Below are positions 1 through 5,504 of a DNA stretch of 5,504 nucleotides, one piece after another; the stretch's first letter is position 1, and every line of letters starts with the position of its first letter. The stretch is from positions 1 to 5,504 of the forward strand of contig CAJTSL010000105.1 of NCBI GenBank assembly GCA_910578845.1, read 5' to 3'. The DNA comes from an uncultured Lachnospiraceae bacterium (GTDB lineage Bacteria > Bacillota > Clostridia > Lachnospirales > Lachnospiraceae). The position numbers and the translations under genes are program-made. The notes under the pieces are model-generated. The model had not been told where the DNA came from. It was given only the letters and a program-made list of their open reading frames with translations, and made no database searches.

Positions 1-69
1 TTCTTACCAAAAAAGAGGTATTTTTTTCCAAAGACACAAACTATTTTACACTACCGTGAGAGGTGGATC

Positions 70-78
70 TGCTATAAT
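70..78 (+). promoter_or_regulatory. Isolated extended -10 box (TGCTATAAT)
   Basis: A perfect TGnTATAAT extended -10 element is visible. No -35 hexamer sits at the usual 16-18 bp distance; the nearest TTTACA (45-50) is 22 bp upstream. Extended -10 promoters can work without a -35 box, so initiation near position 85 is possible. It would give a long leader to the phosphatase gene or a short non-coding transcript. A short dyad, CTATA (72-76) and TATAG (84-88), overlaps it. A chance match in AT-rich DNA is a real alternative. Confidence 0.3.
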
Positions 79-241
79 CATACTATAGAAGAAACGCCTC
101 TTAATTCTTTTATTCGGTTATGGCTTTCAGTTTTATATCTATTGTAATCAATTCCCTTCATTAATCTAGCTACATCTATATAATATTTTCCAATAGAAAA
201 ATATACAATATTTAAGACAACAAAAAAGATATTTTGTTTGT

Positions 242-260
242 GTTGCATTTCACGTTGCAT
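242..260. repeat. Direct repeat of GTTGCAT with 12-bp period
   Basis: GTTGCAT occurs at 242-248 and again at 254-260, separated by TTCAC. The pair lies about 19 bp upstream of the -35 box of the phosphatase promoter, where an activator could bind. Two 7-bp copies are weak evidence, and no regulator binding this motif is recognised. Confidence 0.25.
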
Positions 261-278
261 AGTTCATAGAAGTTTTAT

Positions 279-307
279 TTGATAACAGATTTTTAGCAAG
301 TTATAAT
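279..307 (+). promoter_or_regulatory. Sigma-A type promoter of the phosphatase gene
   Basis: The -35 box TTGATA (279-284) and a perfect -10 box TATAAT (302-307) are separated by the ideal 17 bp. Transcription should start at about 314, giving a leader of roughly 38 nt that contains the ribosome binding site at 341-346. This is the best promoter upstream of the first gene. Confidence 0.75.
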
Positions 308-340
308 AAAAATGGATAAGAAGGATTGGGATTTTTCAAA

Positions 341-346
341 GGAGGT
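341..346 (+). promoter_or_regulatory. Ribosome binding site that fixes a TTG start
   Basis: GGAGGT, within the longer match AAAGGAGGT, lies 5 nt before TTG at 352. No ATG or GTG at this spacing gives the same frame. The next in-frame Met (residue 52) would remove the essential N-terminal RHA motif of the phosphatase, so the TTG is taken as the real start. Confidence 0.85.
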
Positions 347-351
347 AAAAA

Positions 352-1065
352 TTGAAGATTTATTTGATACGTCATGCAGAAAGTTATGGTAATATCAAGG
401 GAAAAATAATATCCACCACAGATTTTGAACTGACAGAAAAAGGGATAGCGCAGTCACAGCGCATTGGAGAACAGATCTGCACTGAATGGAAGGAAGAGCC
501 TGTCATGGCTTATTGTAGCTCGCTTGCCAGAGCCAGGCAGACATTGAAAGAGATATTGCGCTGTGCTTGCCGGGAAAATATTGAGATTACAGAAACGGAT
601 ACTTTGAAAGAAATGGATCTGGGACTGCTTGAAGGAATGACTTGGGAAGAACGCCGACAGAAATATCCGGAAGTAGATTTGGATCAAAAGCTGTCGCTTC
701 TTCAGGCTCCTGGTGGGGAATCTTATCAGGACGTAAAGGACCGGTGTAAAAAGTTCGCAGAAAAGTATTTAGTAGAAGAAGCAGATGGGAAAAACATAAT
801 CATTGTCTCCCACGGCATTACATTGAGGATATTGACGAATTTCCTTTTAGGGCGTCCTGACGAAGACGTAAATTTCCTGAATTGGATGGAAAATACCGCG
901 TTGACAGAGCTTATTCTGGATAAAGAAAGCCATACATACAAATTAGCCCGATTGAATGATTATTCGCACCTTAGAGAGCTGCAAACCGATGGATATGAAA
1001 AATGGGGACTATTTGCGACGTGTGATTACTGGACAAGAAATAGAAAAGAACCCTATTGTCAATAA
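352..1065 (+). CDS. Histidine phosphatase family protein (phosphoglycerate mutase-like fold)
   Basis: This 237-residue cytosolic protein belongs to the histidine phosphatase (RHG) superfamily, which transfers phosphate through a phospho-histidine. The N-terminal LIRHAES (5-11) carries the nucleophile His8 and phosphate-binding Arg7. The other expected active-site elements follow in order: SSLARARQT (56-64, with Arg60/Arg62), the probable acid Glu87 in KEMDLGLLEGM, and VSHG with His154. It is a complete single domain with no signal peptide or membrane segment, and slightly longer than typical CobC/PhoE-like members. The start is TTG behind a strong ribosome binding site. The substrate cannot be read from sequence; sugar phosphates, phosphoglycerate, alpha-ribazole phosphate or a broad range are all possible. 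It has its own promoter and lies upstream of a pantothenate uptake and CoA gene set, but its stop codon lies inside the next promoter, so a functional link is only a guess. Confidence 0.93.
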   Translation: MKIYLIRHAESYGNIKGKIISTTDFELTEKGIAQSQRIGEQICTEWKEEPVMAYCSSLARARQTLKEILRCACRENIEITETDTLKEMDLGLLEGMTWEERRQKYPEVDLDQKLSLLQAPGGESYQDVKDRCKKFAEKYLVEEADGKNIIIVSHGITLRILTNFLLGRPDEDVNFLNWMENTALTELILDKESHTYKLARLNDYSHLRELQTDGYEKWGLFATCDYWTRNRKEPYCQ

Positions 1066-1084
1066 AATAGCAATGTGGTATGAT
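1056..1084 (+). promoter_or_regulatory. Sigma-A promoter with extended -10 for the ECF transporter gene
   Basis: TTGTCA (1056-1061) and TATGAT (1079-1084) are 17 bp apart, and a TG at 1076-1077 makes the -10 box an extended one. The -35 box overlaps the last codons of the phosphatase gene (stop TAA at 1063-1065). Start of transcription is expected near 1091, leaving about 44 nt of leader to the ATG at 1135. No riboswitch-like fold is apparent in so short a leader. Confidence 0.7.
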
Positions 1085-1134
1085 TACACCGTATTGTATC
1101 TCATAAAGAGAATAATAACAGGAGGAAACGTACC

Positions 1135-1962
1135 ATGAAAAATGAAGAGACTTATGAACTGGTGCTGACGGCACTGTTCACCGCCATTATAATCATAATG
1201 GCATTCACACCGCTTGGATATATCCCGCTTGTAGTCATCAATGCGACGATTATCCATATTCCAGTTATCCTGGGAGCGCTATTTCTTGGACCAAAGAAAG
1301 GTGCATTTTTAGGATTCGTATTTGGCTTCACAAGTTTTATTAACAACACATTTAAGGCGGTTACGCCATCGGCATTTGTATTTTCCCCGGTCCTTGCGGC
1401 AAATGTGGTAGGCTTTTCGGGCATATTCAAGAGCTTATACATTTGTTTCGTACCGAGGATATTAGTTGGCGTGGTTCCGTATTTTGTTTATCTTGGCATG
1501 CGCAAGCTTTTAAAGGAAGGGCAGAAAGCATGGCGTGCTGTGGTGAATCTGGCGGCGTCCGTTATCTTGCTGGTATCTTTAAGCGCGCTATTGAACCGCT
1601 TATTGCAGGATAAGATGGCGGAAGGCACATGTAGGATTGTCAGCGTTGGCGTAGGCGTTGTAGTAGGCGTCATTCTCTTCGTTGCCTTAACGGTAGCAGG
1701 ACATAGGAAAGCGTCAACGAACATAGCGCTTGCCTATGCCGGGCTTGCGGGGGCATTTACCAATACCTTGCTTGTCATGAGCGGGATCTTCATTCTGTAT
1801 AAGGACGCGTATGCGGAGGCGCTCGGCATCGCTGGGGAAGCCGTATTTGATACGATTATGGGCATTATCAGCTTCAACGGTGTCGTAGAAGCGGTAGTGG
1901 CGGCAATTATTGTTGGCGGTGTTGGATTGGCTTTAATGAAAGTAAAACCGATGAAAGCATAA
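1135..1962 (+). CDS. panT: ECF transporter S component, probable pantothenate-specific PanT
   Basis: This 275-residue, very hydrophobic membrane protein resembles the substrate-binding S subunit of energy-coupling factor (ECF) vitamin transporters. Such subunits pair with a shared EcfA-EcfA'-EcfT module, which is not encoded here. Features typical of vitamin S components are the N-terminal helix (about 9-25), the conserved IPVILGALFLGPKKG region (42-56), and a loop TPSAFVFSP (77-85) likely to contact substrate. Later helices lie at about 101-120, 197-222 and 246-268. Pantothenate is inferred from the adjacent coaX and coaBC genes and from the TPLGYIPL..INATIIHIP region (25-43), which I associate with PanT proteins. 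S components usually have about 170-200 residues and six helices; this one has an additional stretch (about 122-195) with two extra hydrophobic segments (about 137-156 and 168-188). The ATG follows GGAGG (1121-1125) by 9 nt. The ECF S fold is near certain; the vitamin assignment is moderately sure. Confidence 0.88.
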   Translation: MKNEETYELVLTALFTAIIIIMAFTPLGYIPLVVINATIIHIPVILGALFLGPKKGAFLGFVFGFTSFINNTFKAVTPSAFVFSPVLAANVVGFSGIFKSLYICFVPRILVGVVPYFVYLGMRKLLKEGQKAWRAVVNLAASVILLVSLSALLNRLLQDKMAEGTCRIVSVGVGVVVGVILFVALTVAGHRKASTNIALAYAGLAGAFTNTLLVMSGIFILYKDAYAEALGIAGEAVFDTIMGIISFNGVVEAVVAAIIVGGVGLALMKVKPMKA

Positions 1963-1973
1963 TGAATGATCGT

Positions 1974-2001
1974 GAAACTCCGCATATCCTTGCGGAGTTT
2001 C
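1974..2001 (+). terminator. Hairpin after panT, terminator-like but with a weak U tract
   Basis: GAAACTCCGCA (1974-1984) and TGCGGAGTTTC (1991-2001) form a perfect 11-bp stem with a 6-nt loop, beginning 11 nt after the panT stop codon. The arms are A-rich then T-rich, as in many intrinsic terminators. The T run is only three bases, is part of the stem, and is followed by CCTGT, so termination is probably partial. It could instead stabilise the 3' end of the panT message or allow read-through into coaX. Confidence 0.6.
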
Positions 2002-2102
2002 CTGTATGTCTGCGCCGCTTATGGCAGTGCAGGGATATAGGACAAGAGTAGGTACAAGACCGGAAAAGGGAAGCAAGAGCAGAAAAGGAAAAAATGTAAA
2101 GC

Positions 2103-2108
2103 GGAGGT
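2103..2108 (+). promoter_or_regulatory. Ribosome binding site that fixes the coaX start
   Basis: GGAGGT lies 8 nt before the ATG at 2117. The reading frame is open further upstream to an ATG at 2006, but that start lacks a comparable site. The extra 37 residues would be a Lys/Arg/Gly-rich stretch unlike any CoaX N-terminus. The 2117 start puts the DIGNTN phosphate-binding motif at residues 6-11, as expected. Confidence 0.92.
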
Positions 2109-2116
2109 ATCAGAAA

Positions 2117-2902
2117 ATGATTCTGGCAGTAGATATCGGGAATACGAATATTGTAATCGGGTGCATTGAGCAGGAGAAGATTTATTTTGTGGAAAGAGTG
2201 TCAACCAATGTTTCCCACACAGAATTAGAATATGTCGTGGAATTTAAGACGCTCCTGGATTTGTATCAAATCAAGATGGGGAAGATCACAGGCTGTATCA
2301 TTGCGTCTGTTGTTCCGCCGCTTAATAATGTGGTGAAGAATGCGATGGAGAAGCTTTTCCATATCACGCCGCTCTTAGTAGGGCCGGGCGTCAAGACGGG
2401 ATTGAATATTCTCATGGATAACCCGGGGCAGGTCGGCTCAGATTTGATTGTCAATGCAGTAGCAGGGTTACAGTATTATGGCGCGCCGATTATCTTGATT
2501 GATATGGGAACGGCAACGACGATCAGTGTCGTAGATGAGAAGAAAAATTATATTGGCGGTATGATCCTGCCAGGCGTCAAAGTATCGTTGGATTCTCTTG
2601 TCAACCGTACTTCCCAGCTTCCCAAAATCAGTTTGGAAGCGCCGAAGAAAGTGATTGGCAGGAATACGATAGATTGTATGAAGAGCGGCATCATTATGGG
2701 ACAGGCAGCATGTATCGACGGTATGATAGAGCGTATTTTTGATGAGCTTGGGTATGAGGCGATAGTGGTGGCGACGGGGGGCCTTGCCGGCAGCATCGTC
2801 CCGTATTGTAAACAAAAGGTCATACATGATGATGAACTGACGCTAAGAGGATTGCATATTATTTACCGTAAGAATATGGAGCAAGGGGGCGCCTTATGCT
2901 AA
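2117..2902 (+). CDS. coaX: Type III pantothenate kinase CoaX
   Basis: CoaX phosphorylates pantothenate to 4'-phosphopantothenate with ATP, the first committed step of coenzyme A synthesis. It acts in the cytosol as a dimer and, as known for type III enzymes, needs a monovalent cation and is not inhibited by CoA. The 261-residue length is normal for the family. Visible motifs of the acetate/sugar kinase fold are DIGNTN (6-11), VPPL (66-69), GPGVKTGL (89-96), NPGQVGSDLIVNAVAG (102-117) with the expected catalytic Asp109, IDMGTATT (128-135), GGMILPGV (147-154) and ATGGLA (219-224). The position after Asp109 is Leu where well-studied CoaX proteins have Arg (GxDR). The gene overlaps coaBC by 7 nt, indicating a shared transcript and translational coupling. 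No convincing promoter is seen in the 115 nt between the upstream hairpin and this gene, so transcription may come from panT. Confidence 0.96.
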   Translation: MILAVDIGNTNIVIGCIEQEKIYFVERVSTNVSHTELEYVVEFKTLLDLYQIKMGKITGCIIASVVPPLNNVVKNAMEKLFHITPLLVGPGVKTGLNILMDNPGQVGSDLIVNAVAGLQYYGAPIILIDMGTATTISVVDEKKNYIGGMILPGVKVSLDSLVNRTSQLPKISLEAPKKVIGRNTIDCMKSGIIMGQAACIDGMIERIFDELGYEAIVVATGGLAGSIVPYCKQKVIHDDELTLRGLHIIYRKNMEQGGALC

Positions 2903-4104
2903 AGGGAAAACACATTGTACTTGGCGTGACGGGGAGCATTGCGGCTTATAAGATTGCTTCGCTTGCCAGTATGTTAAAGAAAAAGGAAGCTGACGTTACT
3001 GTCATAATGACGCAGAATGCTACGAATTTTATCAACCCGATCACGTTTGAGAGCCTGACAGGTAACAAATGCCTGATTGATACGTTCGACAGGAATTTCC
3101 AATATAGCGTGGAACATGTATCTTTGGCGAAGCAGACGGATGTGGTGATGATCGCGCCTGCTTCCGCGAATGTGATAGCCAAGGCGGCGCATGGCATTGC
3201 AGATGATATGCTGACGACCACTTTGCTCGCTTGCGAGTGCCCGAAGATTTTTGCACCGGCAATGAACACCAGGATGTTCCATAACCCTATCGTGCAGGAT
3301 AATGCGAAGATCTTGCAAAGCTATGGCATGGAAGTGATTATGCCTGCAACCGGGTATCTTGCCTGCGGTGATACGGGAGAGGGCAAAATGCCGGAACCGG
3401 AAGTCTTATTCGAATATATTGTAAAAGCTTTAACGCCAAAAGACATGAAAGGCATAAAAGTACTGGTGACTGCGGGAGCTACCCGTGAAAAGATTGATCC
3501 GGTACGCTACATCAGCAACCATTCTACCGGGAAAATGGGATATGCCATTGCAAGGGCAGCCATGTTGCGCGGGGCGGATGTGACACTAGTGACAGGAAAG
3601 ACTGCGCTGGAGCTGCCTATGGGCGTCCACGCGATTGAAATCGTATCGGCGGCGGATATGGCTGATGCAGTCAAAGGCTGCGCACAAGAGCAGGATATCA
3701 TTATCAAAGCCGCCGCGGTGGCGGATTATCGGCCGAAATTCGTGGCGGATGAAAAGGTGAAGAAAAAGGATGACGATATGACGTTAATATTAGATCGTAC
3801 GGAAGACATCCTTGGATATTTGGGAGCGCATAAAAGAGAGGGGCAGTTTTTATGCGGTTTTTCCATGGAAACAGAGAACATGCTGGAAAATTCCCGCAAG
3901 AAGTTAGAGAAGAAACATCTGGATCTGATCGTAGCGAATAATTTGAGACAGGAAGGCGCCGGGTTTGGGACAGACACGAATATAGTGACCTTCTTATCTA
4001 AGGAGCAGGAGCAGGAGCTTCCGATAATGTCTAAGGAGGATGTGGCGGATAAGCTGCTTGACCATATCATGTGCCTTAGAGAGAACTGCATAGAGAAAAT
4101 CTGA
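2896..4104 (+). CDS. coaBC: Bifunctional phosphopantothenoylcysteine decarboxylase/phosphopantothenate-cysteine ligase CoaBC
   Basis: This protein joins cysteine to 4'-phosphopantothenate (CoaB, CTP-dependent in most bacteria) and decarboxylates the product to 4'-phosphopantetheine with FMN (CoaC). Its 402 residues match the usual fused length. The CoaC half (about 1-180) shows GSIAAYK (13-19), the catalytic His74 in HVSLA, APASAN (87-92), PAMNTRM (121-127) with Asn124, and the substrate-binding flap LACGDTGEG with Cys157. The CoaB half (about 185-402) shows VTAGATREKIDPVRYISNHS (191-210) followed by TGKMG, KAAAVADYRP (271-280), a basic EKVKKK segment (286-291) where the catalytic Lys (about 289) is expected, GFSMETEN (321-328) and ANN (348-350). 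All key residues are present. The ATG lies inside the 3' end of coaX (overlap ATGCTAA), 6 nt after AGGGGG, so translation is probably coupled. A short GGAGCA triplication at 4002-4019 encodes the EQEQEL loop near the C-terminus. Confidence 0.97.
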   Translation: MLKGKHIVLGVTGSIAAYKIASLASMLKKKEADVTVIMTQNATNFINPITFESLTGNKCLIDTFDRNFQYSVEHVSLAKQTDVVMIAPASANVIAKAAHGIADDMLTTTLLACECPKIFAPAMNTRMFHNPIVQDNAKILQSYGMEVIMPATGYLACGDTGEGKMPEPEVLFEYIVKALTPKDMKGIKVLVTAGATREKIDPVRYISNHSTGKMGYAIARAAMLRGADVTLVTGKTALELPMGVHAIEIVSAADMADAVKGCAQEQDIIIKAAAVADYRPKFVADEKVKKKDDDMTLILDRTEDILGYLGAHKREGQFLCGFSMETENMLENSRKKLEKKHLDLIVANNLRQEGAGFGTDTNIVTFLSKEQEQELPIMSKEDVADKLLDHIMCLRENCIEKI

Positions 4105-4137
4105 TAGAAGAATCACAGAAGAGGCATGGTGTTTTGT

Positions 4138-5469
4138 ATGATACAGGATTTGACGACGGGAGATTCTAAGAAAGTATTGGCACGCTATACAATACCGATG
4201 TTTGTCAGTGTGGCGTTTCAGCAGATTTATAATATAGCGGACAGCATGATTGCCGGGAAATTCGCCGGGGAAGAAGCGCTTGCGGCAGTCGGGGCCTCTT
4301 ATCCGATCACCATGATCTTCATGGCAGTGGCGGTAGGGAGCAATATCGGCTGTTCAGTTGTGATTTCCCAGCTATTTGGGGCAAAAGAATACCGGAAGCT
4401 GAAAACAGCAGTATCGACTACGTTGCTGACAGGCTTCTTATTGTCAGCGATATTGACGCTCATAGGTTTATTTACGACACCGGCGATGATGCGCATGATC
4501 AGGACGCCGGATAATATTTATGCGGATGGGGCATTATACTTACGGATTTATATTGGCGGTTTTATCTTTTTGTTCCTATATAATGTAGTCACAGGAATGT
4601 TCAATTCTCTGGGAGACTCTAAGACACCGTTATATTTCCTGATCGGCTCGTCCATTGGGAACATTGTTCTGGATTTATTGTTCGTTGCGGTCTTCCATTG
4701 GGGCGTTGCCGGAGTGGCGTGGGCGACGTTTATTGCGCAGGGAGCCGCTTGTGTCCTTGCATTGTTTGCTTTCCGCGGCAGGATTGCACAGGTGCAGACA
4801 GATGGCAAGGCTGTGCTTTTTTCTTTCGATGTCTTAGGAAAGATTGCATTTGTGGCGGTTCCGAGCATTTTACAACAGAGCTTCATCTCAATTGGCAATA
4901 TTTTCGTCCAAAGCCTGGTGAATTCCTATGGATCGGAAGTCATAGCAGGGTATTCCGCAGCAGTAAAATTGAATACGTTCTTCATTACCGGCCTTACGAC
5001 GCTTGGAAATGGCATATCGGGGTTTACCGCGCAGAACCTGGGCGCGAAAAAGCCGGAGCGCATCCGGGAAGGTTACAAAGCGGGCATTGGAATGGCCCTT
5101 GGCGTGACGTTTCCTTTTTTCCTGGCATTCTGCTTGCTTAGCAGGGGGATGATGCTCTTATTCATGGAAGATGCAGGCGGTGCAGCAATGGCAGCGGGCG
5201 TAATGTTTTTGCGGATTGTTTCGCCTTTTTACTTTGTCATTTCGATAAAGCTGATTTCCGATGGCGTGCTGCGCGGCACGGAAGCAATGAATTATTTTAT
5301 GGTTTCAACATTTACGGACTTGATCTTGCGTGTCATCCTTGCTTATATTTTCTCGGCATGGTTTGCATCTGACGGGATTTGGATGTCGTGGCCTGCAGGC
5401 TGGTGCGTGGGGACGCTTTTGTCGGCGAGATTTTGTAGGAAAGTGATAAAGAGGGAGTCGCATCTATAG
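4138..5469 (+). CDS. MATE family efflux transporter
   Basis: This is an integral membrane protein of 443 residues, normal for the multidrug and toxic compound extrusion family, whose members export organic cations and other compounds using Na+ or H+ gradients. Two MatE domains are apparent. The first covers about 15-210, with IPMFVSVAFQQIYNIADSMI from residue 19 and the characteristic NSLGDSKTPL at 156-165. The second covers about 235-435, with NGISGFTAQNLGAKKPERIR (291-310) and DGVLRGTEAM (375-384). About 12 helices are expected. The start is uncertain: ATG at 4126 has a purine-rich site (GAAGAGG, 4118-4124) only 1 nt away, GTG at 4129 has 4 nt, and ATG at 4138 has 13 nt. I chose 4138 because it gives the family-typical MIQDLTTG opening. 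It lies 33 nt after coaBC with no terminator or promoter seen between, so it is probably in the same transcript. The substrate is unknown, and a link to CoA metabolism is unproven. Confidence 0.93.
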   Translation: MIQDLTTGDSKKVLARYTIPMFVSVAFQQIYNIADSMIAGKFAGEEALAAVGASYPITMIFMAVAVGSNIGCSVVISQLFGAKEYRKLKTAVSTTLLTGFLLSAILTLIGLFTTPAMMRMIRTPDNIYADGALYLRIYIGGFIFLFLYNVVTGMFNSLGDSKTPLYFLIGSSIGNIVLDLLFVAVFHWGVAGVAWATFIAQGAACVLALFAFRGRIAQVQTDGKAVLFSFDVLGKIAFVAVPSILQQSFISIGNIFVQSLVNSYGSEVIAGYSAAVKLNTFFITGLTTLGNGISGFTAQNLGAKKPERIREGYKAGIGMALGVTFPFFLAFCLLSRGMMLLFMEDAGGAAMAAGVMFLRIVSPFYFVISIKLISDGVLRGTEAMNYFMVSTFTDLILRVILAYIFSAWFASDGIWMSWPAGWCVGTLLSARFCRKVIKRESHL

Positions 5470-5504
5470 ACAAATCGTCGCAGGGGCGCTTTCGCTACAT
5501 TGGC
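5470..5504. other. Window tail, unassigned
   Basis: These 35 nt after the MATE stop codon show no start codon with a ribosome binding site and no complete terminator. The sequence around GGGGCGCTTTCGC could be the edge of a hairpin continuing beyond the window, but too little is present to tell. Confidence 0.4.

Larger units (their letters stand above)
1..278. other. AT-rich non-coding region, no supported gene
   Basis: This stretch is clearly more AT-rich than the genes that follow. The only open frame of note is a 60-codon one on the minus strand (260 to 78). It has no ribosome binding site before its ATG and a composition typical of random AT-rich DNA. Its C-terminal part (residues about 47-57, with HNRIKELRGVS) faintly recalls the YN..RI...L.G.SP ending of IS3-family transposases. 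Separately, the text at about 34-55 (ACACAAACTATTTTACAC) looks, from memory, somewhat like terminal repeats of IS256-type elements. These two readings do not agree with each other. I therefore call the region intergenic, possibly containing decayed mobile DNA. Small features in it are listed separately. Confidence 0.6.

Noticed and set aside
5..27. TACC/GGTA with a following run of seven T as a terminator
   Set aside because: The stem is only 4 bp, or purely A-T if drawn with the A and T runs, too weak to support a terminator without the sequence to the left.
78..260. Minus-strand open frame of 60 codons
   Set aside because: It has no ribosome binding site, no recognisable domain and lies in AT-rich DNA; a weak resemblance to a transposase tail is not enough to call a gene.
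1066..1134. Riboswitch in the panT leader
   Set aside because: The predicted transcript leader is about 44 nt and shows no stable paired structure.
956..1138. Plus-strand open frame of 60 codons overlapping the end of the phosphatase gene
   Set aside because: Most of it lies inside the phosphatase in another frame, it lacks a ribosome binding site and it covers the panT promoter.
2006..2116. 37-residue N-terminal extension of CoaX from an ATG at 2006
   Set aside because: The strong ribosome binding site at 2103-2108 and the family-standard N-terminus both point to 2117; the extension is a low-complexity basic stretch just after the hairpin.
2468..2827. Minus-strand open frames of 90-121 codons opposite coaX, coaBC and the MATE gene
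   Set aside because: They are antisense shadows of well-supported genes, with no ribosome binding sites or domain signals.
4698..5141. Plus-strand open frame of 147 codons inside the MATE gene
   Set aside because: It is out of frame within a clearly conserved membrane protein, and its Cys/Arg-rich composition is typical of a shadow frame.
1..5504. CRISPR array, tRNA, rRNA, toxin-antitoxin or phage genes
   Set aside because: No spaced repeat array, RNA-gene signature or recognisable defence or phage protein is present; the window is core metabolism and transport.

Overview
The window reads as chromosomal DNA of a low-to-mid GC Firmicute, most likely a Clostridia/Lachnospiraceae-type gut anaerobe. 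This is inferred from strong GGAGG ribosome binding sites, a TTG start, sigma-A-like promoters, an ECF-type vitamin transporter S component, a type III pantothenate kinase and the codon style. No taxonomic search could be run. All supported genes lie on the + strand.

Layout: positions 1-278 are AT-rich and hold no gene I can support; they carry an isolated extended -10 box, small repeats and perhaps the worn edge of a mobile element. A good sigma-A promoter (279-307) then drives a histidine phosphatase gene starting at TTG (352-1065). A second good promoter (1056-1084) overlaps the end of that gene and precedes an ECF transporter S component, probably the pantothenate-specific PanT (1135-1962). 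An 11-bp GC-containing hairpin (1974-2001) follows. Next come coaX, type III pantothenate kinase (2117-2902), and coaBC, the bifunctional phosphopantothenoylcysteine synthetase/decarboxylase (2896-4104), overlapping by 7 nt. A MATE-family efflux transporter (4138-5469) follows 33 nt after coaBC. The last 35 nt hold nothing I can identify.

Function: panT, coaX and coaBC form a compact route from external pantothenate to 4'-phosphopantetheine. PanT with the shared ECF module (not in this window) imports the vitamin, CoaX phosphorylates it, and CoaBC adds cysteine and decarboxylates. CoaD and CoaE would finish coenzyme A elsewhere. No pantothenate synthesis genes (panB, panC, panD) are seen here, which fits salvage but does not prove auxotrophy. 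The phosphatase and the MATE pump are neighbours with no proven role in this pathway.

The window is mostly ordinary core metabolism. The points most worth a second look are an apparent two-helix insertion in the PanT-like protein, the hairpin between panT and coaX with no obvious promoter after it, and a Leu at the usual Arg position next to the catalytic Asp of CoaX.
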